Assembly (NCBI GenBank): GCA_024138015.1
Contig: JAMXBB010000004.1
Location: 110,281,501-110,345,500 of the forward strand
Reading direction: 5' to 3'
Source of the DNA: Lumnitzera littorea
Lineage: Eukaryota > Streptophyta > Magnoliopsida > Myrtales > Combretaceae
Length of the DNA: 64,000 nt
This document shows positions 25,309 to 37,235 of the stretch, piece after piece. The translations under genes were made by a program, and so were the position numbers. Below the pieces are notes generated by a model that was not told the origin of the DNA, did no database searches, and was given only the letters and a program-made list of their open reading frames with translations. Every line of letters starts with the position of its first letter. Positions within the stretch are counted from its first letter, which is position 1.

Positions 25309-27808
25309 TTAGAGGAAATTCGTGTATAATAACTCTTGCAACCTCTCACATACTCTTGAAGTTTCGATACCAACCCGTGAAATTTTCACCTGCAAAATTT
25401 GTCAAGGGATGCAAAAAACCTTGTTATTCTACCAATATTATTTAAAAGGAAGATGGAGTTTAAGTGTAACATTTAAATCCACGGGATAAACCCGTACGGG
25501 ACTAGTTATGCAATAACATTTTCATGATTTAAATTTTATTTTGAAAAAAATAAATAAATAAAAGAAATTTTTACGTATCGTAGGTGCGTCTATTTTAGTA
25601 TTTAGATATACCTGAGCGTGGAGGGTGTGGAAGACTTTTTCGCCGACGGTGGAGAAGCTAGCACTAACAACTTCTGCTCCTTGTTCCTCAAGGATGTTGA
25701 TAACTTGATATAACATGAAGTTCTTGTTGGTCCCACTGATAAGTGAAATTTCAAGACCAGAGTCCCACTCTCTCAATTCAACGACAGGCAAGCTTGTCCC
25801 CAATAAGCATGCATCCGAGGCAGCACTAACGTTGGCGTTTGTTCTAGATTTCATTGCCAATTCCTTCTTACTCTCTAGTTTTTCTATTCTTTCCTTTAAA
25901 TGTTTGATGTAAATTGCAGCTTGCTCAAGCTGGTCTTGCTGTGACAACACTTCCTGAATTTTGCAAAGAAGAAAAAATTAGCAAAGTTTCACAACTATTG
26001 ATTATGGAAGTTAGTCATATTATATTAATCAATACAAAAATTTTCCACAAACCACATCTTACAAAGTCACAACTATTTGTTAGATACAAAGAGACTTATA
26101 AACTTGTAAATTGTAAGCTTGTCTCTCTATAACTTTTGAAAATATGTACATATTACAAATCATCACTAAATCTCTAATAGCTTTACTTAAAGAATTATAA
26201 ATAGCAACAGTTTTACGGATTATACACATATTTTTCAAAGTTATAAGAAATGGAAACTTCAGCTAATATATCCTAATAGATCCTTAAATACAATTCATTC
26301 AAATTATTTTTTTAGCAGATTATATATTAAATATGATCCCTTCCGATGGGACATCTATAACCAACTAGTGTTATTTAACAAAAATGTAAATGGGAGACGG
26401 TTTGTTCATTTCACAAAAATGGTTAGACAGAGAAAACCCATGAGGTACGGCATATTGGAAAAGCATGTTTCAAGTTTATTGACTCAGATCGAATGAGAAC
26501 TGAGAGCCACAAATTTATGCATGATAGGCCTCAATCCTATTTCAATTTTGGAAGTTTGATATTGCACCCACCTCTATATATATGTGGAAGGACAGCGGTA
26601 TTTCGAGGAATCTAAGAGACACATTCACTACAATCCAACTTTGTGGTGATAACTGATAAATACATAAATTGGACTTTTTTTTACATTAACTACCGGACAC
26701 CTTCAACATAATAAATAGCAATAAGTGTGAGTGAGAGAAAATCAATATAAACCAACGAGAAAAGCTCGAATGGTACTATCGTGTGATATGACTTAGACTT
26801 ATTTTAGTGATAACTAATAAATACATAAATTGGACTTATTTTGACATTAACTACCGGACAACTTTCAAATAATAAATGGATATCAGTGTGAGCAGGAGAA
26901 AATCAGTTTATAAACATGCAACATGAATAAATAAATAATAATAAATTTTATTATACAAAAATATAATTGATATATTTTTAAAATATATACTATCTTTATT
27001 ATCAAATATGTAAATATCATTCATAATTATATTCCACTCATCAATTTAATGTGTTAACACCGTTAAATTTTATTTTATTTTTTTCCTTCGACAATTTTCT
27101 AAACAAAAGGGATGTAAATTTAGTAAGTGATACCTCGATCAACACGTGAGCCTCGAAAAGAAAAAACTTCGACAAAAAATGATACTCTGTAACTTTAAAT
27201 ATCACGTGTAAATTTTCGACAAACAAAATTTTGAGTGAATACTGGATTTAATAGCTCAAACTTTACACATAGAACATCCAAAATTCAGGAAGTTTGTTTT
27301 TGAAATTACACAAACAATTGGAAACACGTCTAATCACACAATAAATTAAACGTTAATCAATTTTCTTGAAGACTTATTAGCACGTGGCCAGCTCAGTAAT
27401 GATGACGTGAGTTTTCTGAAATTGTTACCAATGATGTATAAAGCAGCCATCATGTACTTGCAAAAGTTTTTTATTGAAAAAAATTAAATTGTAAATGTAA
27501 TTAATAAATTTAATTTTGGAGGGGAAAAATTTAATAATTATCATTCTGCTCCTGGATCTGCCGGCCACAGAAAACAATCTATAATTTTTTTTAATAAGCT
27601 GTTTTGCGTAAGGTTTTATTAGCGGATATTTCAGAACACGTGCTTCGCGAAATTTGAGCAAGGTTTTTACCTTAGAAGTTTTGCAATGATGCTGAGGAAT
27701 GAGTGAACCAAGCTTGAAACAAAGGCCTTTCATGTGAAGCCTCCGATTTCTCTCCACAGTTTTTCTGTCGGGTTTTGTGGACTCACAGCTACTGCTCTTC
27801 TTCTTCAT
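25309..27808 (-). CDS. bHLH transcription factor, bHLH162-like (three exons)
   Basis: A nuclear DNA-binding factor of the plant bHLH162/bHLH36-like group, expected to bind E-box DNA as a dimer. Exons on the minus strand are 27808-27671, 25953-25612 and 25389-25309, giving 186 residues. All introns are GT-AG and phase 0: donors GT at 27670 and 25611, acceptors AG at 25955-25954 and 25391-25390. The basic region is DRKTVERNRR (residues 14-23), keeping the Glu and Arg needed for E-box contact but with Arg in place of His. Helix 1 is about 24-38, the loop 39-51, and helix 2 (QDQLEQAAIYIKHLKERIEK) about 52-71. A C-terminal ACT-like region spans about 93-160. Intron 1 falls exactly in the loop, as is usual in this group. 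The start is the ATG at 27808; upstream codons are not ATG. No stop or frameshift is seen. The target genes are unknown. Confidence 0.85.
26645..26915. repeat. Tandem duplication inside intron 1 of the bHLH gene
   Basis: Two diverged copies of about 105-110 bp lie at roughly 26645-26755 and 26809-26915. Both contain GATAACT, AAATACATAAATTGGACTT, ACATTAACTACCGGACA and GGAGAAAATCA or a close form. The period is about 164 bp. No coding potential is seen. It contributes to the unusual 1.7-kb length of the intron. Confidence 0.75.
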
Positions 27809-28007
27809 CTTCAATCTCCCACTTTTTCTTTATCCAGCTAATACAAACAAAATTATTAAATCAAGACCCAAAAGTTGAGAAAACAGGAAAATATGAAAAA
27901 TGGGTCACAGAAACAAGATTTCGGATGTTTTCTAGTTTGTTCCGAGACTTGTGGAGTGGTATAATTGGTGTTTCTAGTGTTGTCCAGTAGGTGGTCTGTT
28001 CGTGGCC

Positions 28008-28014
28008 TTTTATA
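28008..28014 (-). promoter_or_regulatory. TATA box of the bHLH gene
   Basis: On the minus strand the sequence reads CTATAAAAGGCC, a strong TATAAAA match about 200 bp upstream of the ATG at 27808. This predicts a transcription start near 27975-27985 and a 5' leader of about 170 bp. A (GA)n tract (CT-rich on the gene strand) lies just upstream at about 28027-28043, a common plant core-promoter feature. Confidence 0.6.
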
Positions 28015-28043
28015 GGCAGTGTGTAAGAGAGAGAGAGAGAGAC

Positions 28044-29380
28044 ATGTTAGTGGTCATTGGCAGTTATGGCTGATGAGTGTGAAAGCTGAATGTGAAGGGA
28101 AGGGAGAGGGAAACAAAACGGGGGACTAAATTTAAGAAAAATGAAATCATATATAACTATTAATTATATTTAAATATTCAATAATAAATATAAAATATTT
28201 AACAATATATATAGTGAAAATTTAGGCTATTTTTTACTATCTACCAACGTATTCATATTCAATTAATAATTATATATTATATATATTTTTATATAGTATA
28301 TATTATTCATTGAATCCCTTCTCTCTATAATAATTTTATTTTTGATGATTCCTCTATTAAGTTTCTATGAATGCATCACATGTTGTGATCACTAATGAAT
28401 AAATATTAATAAAATTTTAACATATGAAAATATTTAAATATCATTAATTTTTGTTTATCATTCATCAAAATACATAATATATTAATATCAATTAATCTTT
28501 TTTTTTTTGCACATGGATCTTATCATTGTATGTCTTAAAACCAATGAAGAGACCATTTATAATTATATCATCTTAGGATTACTTAACTATTATTCAAAAT
28601 AGAGAAATTAAAAGAGGAAAAGGCAATATTGATGCCTCATAGGGAATATATATACATATATATATATATTTTTTTAAAATGTATTAATGAGTTTTTGGAC
28701 ACATTTATAAAAAGATTTTAAAGAAAAGAAATGAAAAAATTCACTTTTTTACATAATTACTTTTTATTGAGTGTATAATCAATATCAAATAACACGAAGA
28801 GTTTTCTTTTGTAGCATATAACCTATACCATTAGCATTCATCAAATGATTTTTAACATATTTTAGCTAAGATCATGTTGATGCTAATAAAAAAACATTAG
28901 TTAACAACATATATACAAATCATTTTCACATTTTTTAAATTGATTACACACTTTACAAGAAAAAAGTAAATGCTAAGAAAAGTTTTAAAAAATTATTTGA
29001 TTTCTTAAAATGTCCAAAAACACATGTTATTCTCAATTTTCTTCTTGTCAAAATTATATTTTCAAAAGTCTATACTTCAAAGATATTCTTTGAAAACATG
29101 GGGGAAGAAAAATCATATACTTAGTATCTTAACAAGTTTCCTTTAACCTTATAACATTTGTTAACTGCTTTTTTTCTTTCATTGAATATATAGAATAGTG
29201 GATATAAAAAATGTGATTGTTTTTATTTTTTTCCAATTATTATCATATTACAATTTATAAACGAGAGGAATTGAACTTGAACAGTTGTATTAGAAGAATG
29301 CATTGGTGTTGGCATAGGAAGTGTAATTCAGACATGTGTTTTTTGTTTTTTAATAACAACCTTGCTGATTAATGTGATGT
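28044..29380. other. Intergenic region upstream of the bHLH gene
   Basis: AT-rich DNA with no supported gene. It holds (TA)-rich runs near 28270-28300 and 28650-28670. The stretch nearest 28044 may include distal promoter elements of the minus-strand bHLH gene, but no specific site is convincing. Confidence 0.5.
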
Positions 29381-29389
29381 ATCTGCCCG

Positions 29390-29602
29390 ATATATATTTA
29401 TTTCAATTCAAATATAAAGTAAACGAAACAACCGTCGCCATGCGCGTGTGGGCCTCCCAACGTTGCTGATTGATTTTAGTTGGTCAAGATTCCGATCTAC
29501 TGAATTCTCAGTTCCTACGTTGGTGTCCTCGGTTGGCGGCTTCCTCTCTCTCTCTCTCTATTTCTGTTCATGCCGTGCTTTCACCGTCCACTTTTCATAT
29601 GG
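29390..29602 (+). promoter_or_regulatory. Promoter and first-exon-like segment of an unidentified gene
   Basis: A TATATATTTA stretch at about 29390-29400 is followed by a GC-richer leader with a (CT)n tract (29544-29560) and then ATGGGTAAGA. The ATG at 29599 is followed at once by a GTAAG splice-donor-like sequence (GT at 29603), so the first exon would end ATGG. A good acceptor, CTTTATCTTTTCAG, lies at 30494-30507; joining the two reads MEKWFTGYLYLFFPCF and stops at 30558. This looks like the 5' end of a plant gene, but the downstream product is very short and unrecognised. It may be a truncated gene, or another exon was missed. Confidence 0.28.
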
Positions 29603-32159
29603 GTAAGATCTTTGATTTTCTCAATACGCCTTTGCTAATAGGTTGTATATAGTCATACATATGGATGTTTTATTGGTTCTAATTAAGGATATTCGCAAAT
29701 TAAATTTCTCATGAACTATTTGAATTTGGTTTGATTTTTATTTTTTTGAATTGATTTAGAGCTTAAACTATTCAAGTAGTCATTCAAGTTATGTCAAAAT
29801 TTCATAATATTTAATTCAATTAACTTACAAGTCTAATTAAACTTAAGTTGAGTTTAACTTTATTTGAGTTGAATTTGAATTTATTGGATATTACTTCAAG
29901 TTGAGCTTAAGCTCAAAATTCTAAATTCAAGCAAACTTGAGTTGGTCTTGAGTTATGAGATTTTGAGTCGAGCTTAAATTCAAATTTAGTACTGTATCAT
30001 CTCGATTCGATTCATTTATAATTCTAATTTTAATCTAGATAAATTTTTATTTTAGAAAAAGCAAAAACCTTTATAGCTTATAAATTTATAACTTTTATTA
30101 TCAATGTTGTTAAATTTAAGTTAATTCCTATAGTTCAATCTTATTAGAACCAGATATGACTATAAATCAATCCAATCAAATCCTGATTAGGCCCTAATTG
30201 AACCCAATTCCAAGCTTTGACCCTTTTATATGTACGGTTTAACCATTCGAACTAATTTTAATTACATTATTTATTATAGCAAGCAAGATAACTTGATGTT
30301 GTTTAGATAAGTTCAATTAAACCTTTTTAGAACTGAAAAAAAAAAAAAAGCACTTTTGAAAAGCGACTAAATACAATAGATATAGCGTTCTCCAAATAAA
30401 TTTTTAATTATTCACTCGTAGCCTTTGCTCGAAGAATTTGTGCTACTAGTGTCTATTTGGATAAATTATCTTTTAATTCGTATTTCTTTTTCACTTTATC
30501 TTTTCAGAAAAGTGGTTTACAGGCTACCTCTATCTGTTTTTCCCATGCTTTATTTTATGATCATATTTATCCGGCAAATTGAATTAGTCATATGGGAAAC
30601 TGGGTGCCCTTCCTTAATTTATCGTCAAACTTATGTTTTGGTATCCGCGTAGGGGATCTTTCAAGTCTGAACATTCATGTGACCTTAAATTTGATTATTT
30701 TTATGAATGGTACCAATACGACGTTAGTATCAAAATATGAAAGATACTTAGTAAGGATATAATAATTAACTAAAATGACATGGAAATATGGTCCCCCAAC
30801 TACTTTTGAATAAAAAATCACTTTCATCTCCTTTAGTTGTTTATTTATTATTATTTTTTTTTTCGAGCAACGATTAATACCACAGTCCAACTTCACAGAA
30901 GCTAAAAAGGGTTGTTATTGCTTTGCTGTAAATTTAGTCAGATTAAAGGTATAAAAAAACTAAATATATTTATAAAATTATTCAACTTTGTTCCAATATT
31001 TATTCAAGGTCTAGTCAAACTCAAATTCAAGATATTCAAATAGTGTATTCATTTAAACTCATGTTTCATGGCATTTGGCTTAATGAGTTTATAAACTTGA
31101 GGGAATTCAAGTCGAATTTCGACATCTATTTTATTTTAATTAAAAATGTATATTTTTATATAAAACAAGCTCAAATAAGCTCAATCATAGTGATTAATGT
31201 TGCAAGCTTGAACAACCAAACTAACATGAGTAGTGGATTGAATAGTAGTTGAAGCTAGCCTAAGGTATTGATTGTGCAAAATTTATAGCACTGGACAAAG
31301 CACAAAATTTTATCCAATGTTTAGTTTGCAATTTTAACTTAGTTACTAGATAAAAATGTGCATCTAAAACGGGACTAAATTCCTAAAATTTATCTTATCT
31401 AAAGTATGGTATAGAGATTAACTTTATTGGGAAAAAATATAAGTTTTTTGAATTATCAAAAACACGTCTATATAATTCTTTCAGATTGTATTTTTGAAAT
31501 AATTTCAAATAATATAAAAATATAATTAAATATATATTAGATAATATTGAAGATATAAATTTTAAAATAAAATAACAAGTCCAGTCCTTGTATATATCAA
31601 ATAAGAGATATTATAAAAGTTATGTCTACCCGCCGTATAATCCAAACATAATAGAGTAGAGTTATATTATCATGTACTCTTTATACTTTTATTGTATAAT
31701 TTTGTTTATTTAATCTAATTCTTATAACTAAACGCTTCTTAAAAAAGATACAATTGATTATTGTAGATTTACTATCATATCAAGCACATATACCAATGAG
31801 GAAGAAAACTTTTTGTATTTTGTTCCTCTTACTGCCTATTTAAAACTTTTGAAAGGTGATGTGAATTTGTAATCCTCTATTAGAGAGCATAGACTCCTCC
31901 TATAATTATATTTGAGCCACGAGACTCATCTTTTATATATATTGAGATTTTTTTTTTTTTATCTTAATGTGTTGTCTATATCATTAGAAGAGGAATATGT
32001 CTTAAGTATTGGTGATTAAACACCTCATTTAGGCTTCAGAAACTATTTTCGTTTGAATCATTTGTTTTTCCCTTTTGCATCTTATAGTACTTTGTTGTGC
32101 ATCATGGTGACTACAGTTGATGGTTAATAAATTATTTTTCTTTGGGAAAAAATAAATAA

Positions 32160-32410
32160 ATAAAAATAATAACCGGTATGAGCCTCAGGTGAATTTTAAC
32201 CTAATCAACCTCAAGGGCCAGTTAAACAACACCAAGACATGAAAACCTTATATAGGTTATAACGCAACGAAACCATATTAGATTTCAACCCGATTAACTT
32301 GATTGTAATTCCCACACGCTATAAGCCATTGCGTTTAGGTATCACGGCGGCCGACCAAGGCCTATTCGGATTTCATCCCTATCCCGAGGGAAAAAGCACC
32401 CGCAACATAT
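32160..32410. other. GC-richer island of unknown identity
   Basis: This stretch has clearly higher G+C and sequence complexity than its surroundings. It includes GGCGGCCGACCAAGGCC at about 32345-32361 and CCCGAGGG at about 32384. Neither strand keeps a long open frame: stops occur every 10-40 codons. It does not match any RNA gene, LTR terminus or domain that I recognise. It could be a fragment of a transposon, a transferred organellar piece or a satellite monomer. Confidence 0.4.
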
Positions 32411-32556
32411 AATCATTAGAACCAAGGTGATAATTGAGCTACATAGAGAACATTACAAGAAATATTGAATAAAATATCATAAAAGGACGATTTTTTTGAA
32501 AAGGGAATGATAATAACTTCAGCCGTCACGTGTGGATTAGAATCATATTACGTGCA

Positions 32557-32622
32557 AATGTAATATTTGATTTGTTTATGAAGTCAGTCAATGTAATATT
32601 TGATTTGTTTATGAAGTCAGTC
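32557..32622. repeat. Perfect 33-bp tandem duplication
   Basis: The 33-bp unit starting AATGTAATATTTGATTTG and ending GAAGTCAGTC occurs twice with no mismatch (32557-32589 and 32590-32622). Perfect identity in an otherwise decayed region indicates a recent slippage or duplication event. Confidence 0.95.
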
Positions 32623-35600
32623 AACATAAGTAATACGTTGAAAACGTTAAAAACATTTTCTTAAATCTTAACTAACATTCTTTGACATATAAATAACTGT
32701 TTTTTATGTTTTTCAGAATCAAGATTCTACTTTTTATTTTAAACATATCAAATCGGTAAAATCATATAAAACCGGTAAAATCATAATTTTATAGATCGCA
32801 TGTCAAAATTAATAGTTATATCAAAAGTTTATACATAAATAATTTTATATTTATTTCTATTAAGAAAATATCATAAAATCATAAACTAATAAATATGTAT
32901 AGTTAACTTGTGATTTTAATAAATAGAATTAATTTTAGTTAACAAAAGAGAAAATCATAATCACACTTCGTATGAATCAAGTTTGTAGTCCTCCTTCAAA
33001 TCTTGAAAATAATGTCCTAATGCCATTTGAAAAAACTTTAAACCAAAAAAAAAAAAAAAAAAACTCTTGGTCATCATGCATATAAGTATAAAACTATAAT
33101 TATTTTTTATGTGAGTCCATCACATAATTTGATAGTATTAGCTGATGAAATTTCATACCAACTAAGAAAAGAACTAAATAGGGTGTTCCTTGTTAATGAA
33201 GACGAAACGTTACGATAGCAACATTTTTAAGAAATGCTTTAGAAGGTGGAGCTGTAATTGCGATAATTTAGAATGGAAACATACTAATTTTCCTTAAATA
33301 AAAGATAAAAATTTCTTAAACATAAGGATATTTCCTTACAAATCGTCATCTCATATGTTAGTGCTTTCTATTTATTCATATTGCATACTTGGGTTCGGGT
33401 TAAATCTAGCCCCAACTTGCCAAGTCAAGGGCTTAGTCCTCCTTGAATCGAGACTAACCCAACTTAAGTCGGTTTCAGGCTAGTTTTCGGCTAATGAGCT
33501 GTTTAATATTTTTTTTTACAATTGGGAAAAAATTATTTTTTATCTTTATTTTCTATTTGAAAAAAAAACTATTAATAAATAATAAGAATATAAAATTTTG
33601 ATTATTTTACTCTATTAATTGTTGGATACTAAGATTAATGATTCGTATCCTATTAATTGTTGGGCACGATATTAATAATTTACATTTTCAATAATACATA
33701 ATTATTATTTTATACTTACAATTAGTGAATTAAATAAGTAAACATCTTTTTATAATCAATATCTCAAGAAAAGCTTACCAAAATAATAAATGTAAGACTT
33801 GATTTATGACAAAGCAATACTCATTGTGCTCTTTTATTACTTCAAAGGAAACTTAAAAAAATAATATAATTCATGTACGAGTTAGATTAATATTATAAAT
33901 AGAATAGTATCTATCTAATATTTATAATACATTCACTATTTTATATATAGTATAAATTTATCATAATTATCTAATTTTACACCATAATTATCTACTTTTA
34001 CCAATATTAAAATATACAGGTTTAAATAATTTTTTTATAAACTCATATATATTATTCGGTCTCGATATTAACTTCTAAGTATAAGTAATAATATATATTT
34101 AATTTTATTTTATATTTTAATTAAAGAGAATACTTAAATTTAATTTATAAAAAACCTTCTTCTCCATTTTTTTTTTTTAATTTTCAGATCAAAACCGGCA
34201 AAACTAGTGCATTGAATCATTGGTTCCTTCAACCCGAGCTTGAACATGCTAGTTCAACGAGTCTAACACATTGAACCATAGTTGTAAACCCGTCAAACCC
34301 AACGGGTCAAGCTACGATTCAAACCCGTGACTCACAGGTTCAAGCCCAACCCGATCCGGTTTATCGATCAAACTCGGTCCTTCCCTAAATCTACTTAATC
34401 ACAATCAGCCAATTTAAGTATAAAATAGAACGAAAATATTTTAATGAATGATTTTATGATACTAGCAAGTAATGATTTTTAGATACCAATTGGCATAAAG
34501 TAAGCAATAAGCATTATCAAAAAATACAAACGTTAAAAAAAATGATTAAATAATATTAATATGCTATGTAGATCAATAAATAACATACTAGTATCTATAA
34601 AATTTTAACATGTATTGATAAAAGAATGTATTTTATAAAAAAATATCAATTATATTTTTATATATTAAAAATTTTATATATAATGGTACTCCATCCATCA
34701 ATTTATATAATATATTAATATTATTAAAGTCTTTTTCAGAGTTTCCAGTGAGCCACAGTCTGAAAAATGGCTAAATTCTACACTGTGGAGCCTATACAAC
34801 AATTTCTATCACAAGTCGCTGGCTGTAACATGAGACATGGCTACCCATGACGGTGGTGCAGCTCCAGACCCCAAGACCAAAGGGAAAAAAATTAGTCAAA
34901 CGATTGGAAAACTGGACTGGGGCCTATCATTATTGCCTTCGGTCTTAGTTCACTCGTCTTATATAACTCATATTTTTGTGTGAATATTAATTACATTGGT
35001 TTCATGAAAAACGTTCTTTATAAAATTTTTCGATATATTTGTTATAATGATAAAGTTTCGATTGATCAAAGATGGTTGTAATAATCGAAAGAGATTGTAT
35101 TTTGTAAAAAGATGGTATTTTCTGATCTTGATAATGATAAAAAAAAAAAAACTTTTTTATTTACTAATGAAGTACTACAAATATTTGATGATAATTTAGG
35201 AAAAAAGTTTTAACTATACTATACTAATAACGTATAAATGTGAATGATAATATTTTTAAAACTACTAATCATCACTAACATATGTCTAAATATCATTTTT
35301 ACTTATCCACCAATCATCCAAACACATAGCGTATTAGTATTAATGAATCTCTTTTTTTTTTTATTTTTTTGGGTACAATCACAAACAATAATTATTTCAA
35401 AGACCCATCTTATAAGTTTATTGCTAAATAATAAGAATTATTTCATATAACTCCATCTTGTAAAAATGTGATTATTTCATAAGCCAGACCCTTGTTAACA
35501 TTTTTAGAACTATAAGGTTATAACAACTACATCGTAATATTAATAATCTAGTCTAAATGCCACATCTTGTACAAATCAGCACATAAATTTTTCCTACCAC

Positions 35601-36051
35601 TAGCATAATAAACCATGAAGATCATTATCATGCGCTTAACTTTTCGGTGCTTTGAATAATGTTGAAAACAGTATCTAGAAGCGAGCATCAGAGCATATGT
35701 TCTATTAGAATATATAAGCTTCGAGGTGAGTATTTAGATGTCATTAGGTAAATCCCGGTTTCAAAATTTTAGAGCTTAATACCTATATGACAGAACGATA
35801 TCATAAATATAAATCCATATAGAATTTAAAAATCTACTCGGAATCTATATAATAATTTGAGAGTAACTATACTTAAAATACACCCTAATTACCATTTATC
35901 ATACCTATAAAACTATTACTGATATAAATATGACCGAATTTAATATTTAATCCTCCATGTTTATTTACTATTCTACTTAAATCCTTAAAATTCTTTTTTC
36001 TCTTTCAAGTTTGAAACTTTGAATTCTTAATATTTTAAAATATATTTATTT

Positions 36052-36602
36052 GGGTCTTTCCATAAACTCCATTTAAAAAATCCATCAAAATTTGACACGT
36101 TTCAACTTCTAAAAAGCCAACAATAATTTAATAGAATGCTTTTAAATATATGAAGTAAATAATATGATGAAAAATACAAAAAAAAATAAATAAATTTTGA
36201 AGGAAAAAAAAAAAAAGAAAAAACCTTTGCCTAGATATCAAAATCTTCAAATGGCTGATGTGTTATGACAGCCATTCATATAATATATGCTTACTTCATC
36301 TTGTGTTGCTTCATAACTTTACATGAAGGCATTAACAATCATAACACTTTATCACAACTCATAATCCTCGGGAGGTCGCTGGACGCTAGTTGGCCATTGC
36401 CTTGGGTGGTTTTCCATGTCCTAAAACAGTTGTTTTTCCTCTTGAATTTTTGTTTTGCTTGCTAATATTTGTATTTTTATTCTATTGTTAAATTTGATTT
36501 ATCAAATAGCATTATTTTGTTTAATTTATTACTTTGAGGCAATCAAAAGTTGACACATTTCAACTCTTTACGAATTTTTTAACAAGTTAATGAAAAGACT
36601 CC
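36052..36602. mobile_element. Possible foldback (MITE-like) element
   Basis: The left arm at 36052-36115 contains GGGTCTTTCCATAAACTCC, then AAAAAATCC and TTTCAACTT. The right arm at 36545-36602, read on the minus strand, contains GGAGTCTTTTCATTAACTTG, AAAAAATTC and TGTCAACTT. The arms are imperfect inverted repeats about 430 bp apart. No target duplication was resolved and there is no coding capacity. Confidence 0.33.
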
Positions 36603-37235
36603 AACAGAAAAAGTCTAAACATTAAATATATAGTTTTTTTCTTAAATTTAAGAGATATAAAGAATATAGAATCAAGTCAATCCAACTTACAGCTATACAC
36701 GAGTGTAATATGTGCTCACATCACTTCGATTTAAGTTGGTATTTGGTAATGATGTCTGGTTTATGCACTTTGTTGCTATTGTTACTTGCTGCTTTCAATT
36801 AAAATTTGATGTGTTTTCATTTATTGAGTTCTATATACAAAAGTGATCATGATTTTCAATTCCATTGTATTGTGGAGAAGGGAAGTCTAACCTACCGAGG
36901 AATAGACTTGTGGGCTTGATACTGTATTTAACCCAAACCTTGCTCACCCATGAGCAGAAAACTTTTGCAGTCTCATCAAGAGACTTCCAATTGACACAAC
37001 TAATCGAGCATGTGCTCACCTCATGTCATGGACTTCAACTTAAGTCACCATTACATAGCTCGATAACCCATCCATAAGAAAAAACCAATAAAGGAATAGA
37101 TTTGTGAGTTTAATACTATATTAATTTAAAATGAGTTTTTTTTGCTTATATATCATTAACTTAATTCTTATCTTTTTTAATGTGGGATTTCTTTCCTTTA
37201 CCTACTCACACTTATATCCTAGAACAAAACGACTT

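Larger units (their letters stand above)
29660..37230. other. Intergenic region, AT-rich, with unexplained islands
   Basis: No complete gene is supported. Diverged repeats rich in TTGAGTT/AACTCAA and GAGCTTAA words lie at 29690-30000 and 31000-31260. GC-richer islands of unknown nature lie at 32160-32410, 34180-34400 and 34740-34970. A perfect 33-bp tandem duplication is at 32557-32622 and a small foldback at 36052-36602. A diverged direct repeat of about 40 bp (GGAATAGA[C/T]TTGTG) occurs near 36897 and 37093. Confidence 0.5.

Noticed and set aside
27425..27670. Continuation of the first bHLH exon frame past the donor site
   Set aside because: The bHLH similarity stops exactly at the GT donor and resumes at the exon 2 acceptor; the read-through part has no family similarity and belongs to intron 1.
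29690..31260. Satellite array suggested by repeated AACTCAA/TTGAGTT and GAGCTTAA words
   Set aside because: There is no constant period; the words recur in short diverged blocks here and at 12.6 and 52.7 kb, so an interspersed repeat family is more likely.
33390..34400. A 1-kb hAT-like element suggested by GGGTTCGGGTT and AACCCGATCCGG words
   Set aside because: I could not pair the ends or find an 8-bp duplication; the words alone are too common in hAT relics to set borders.
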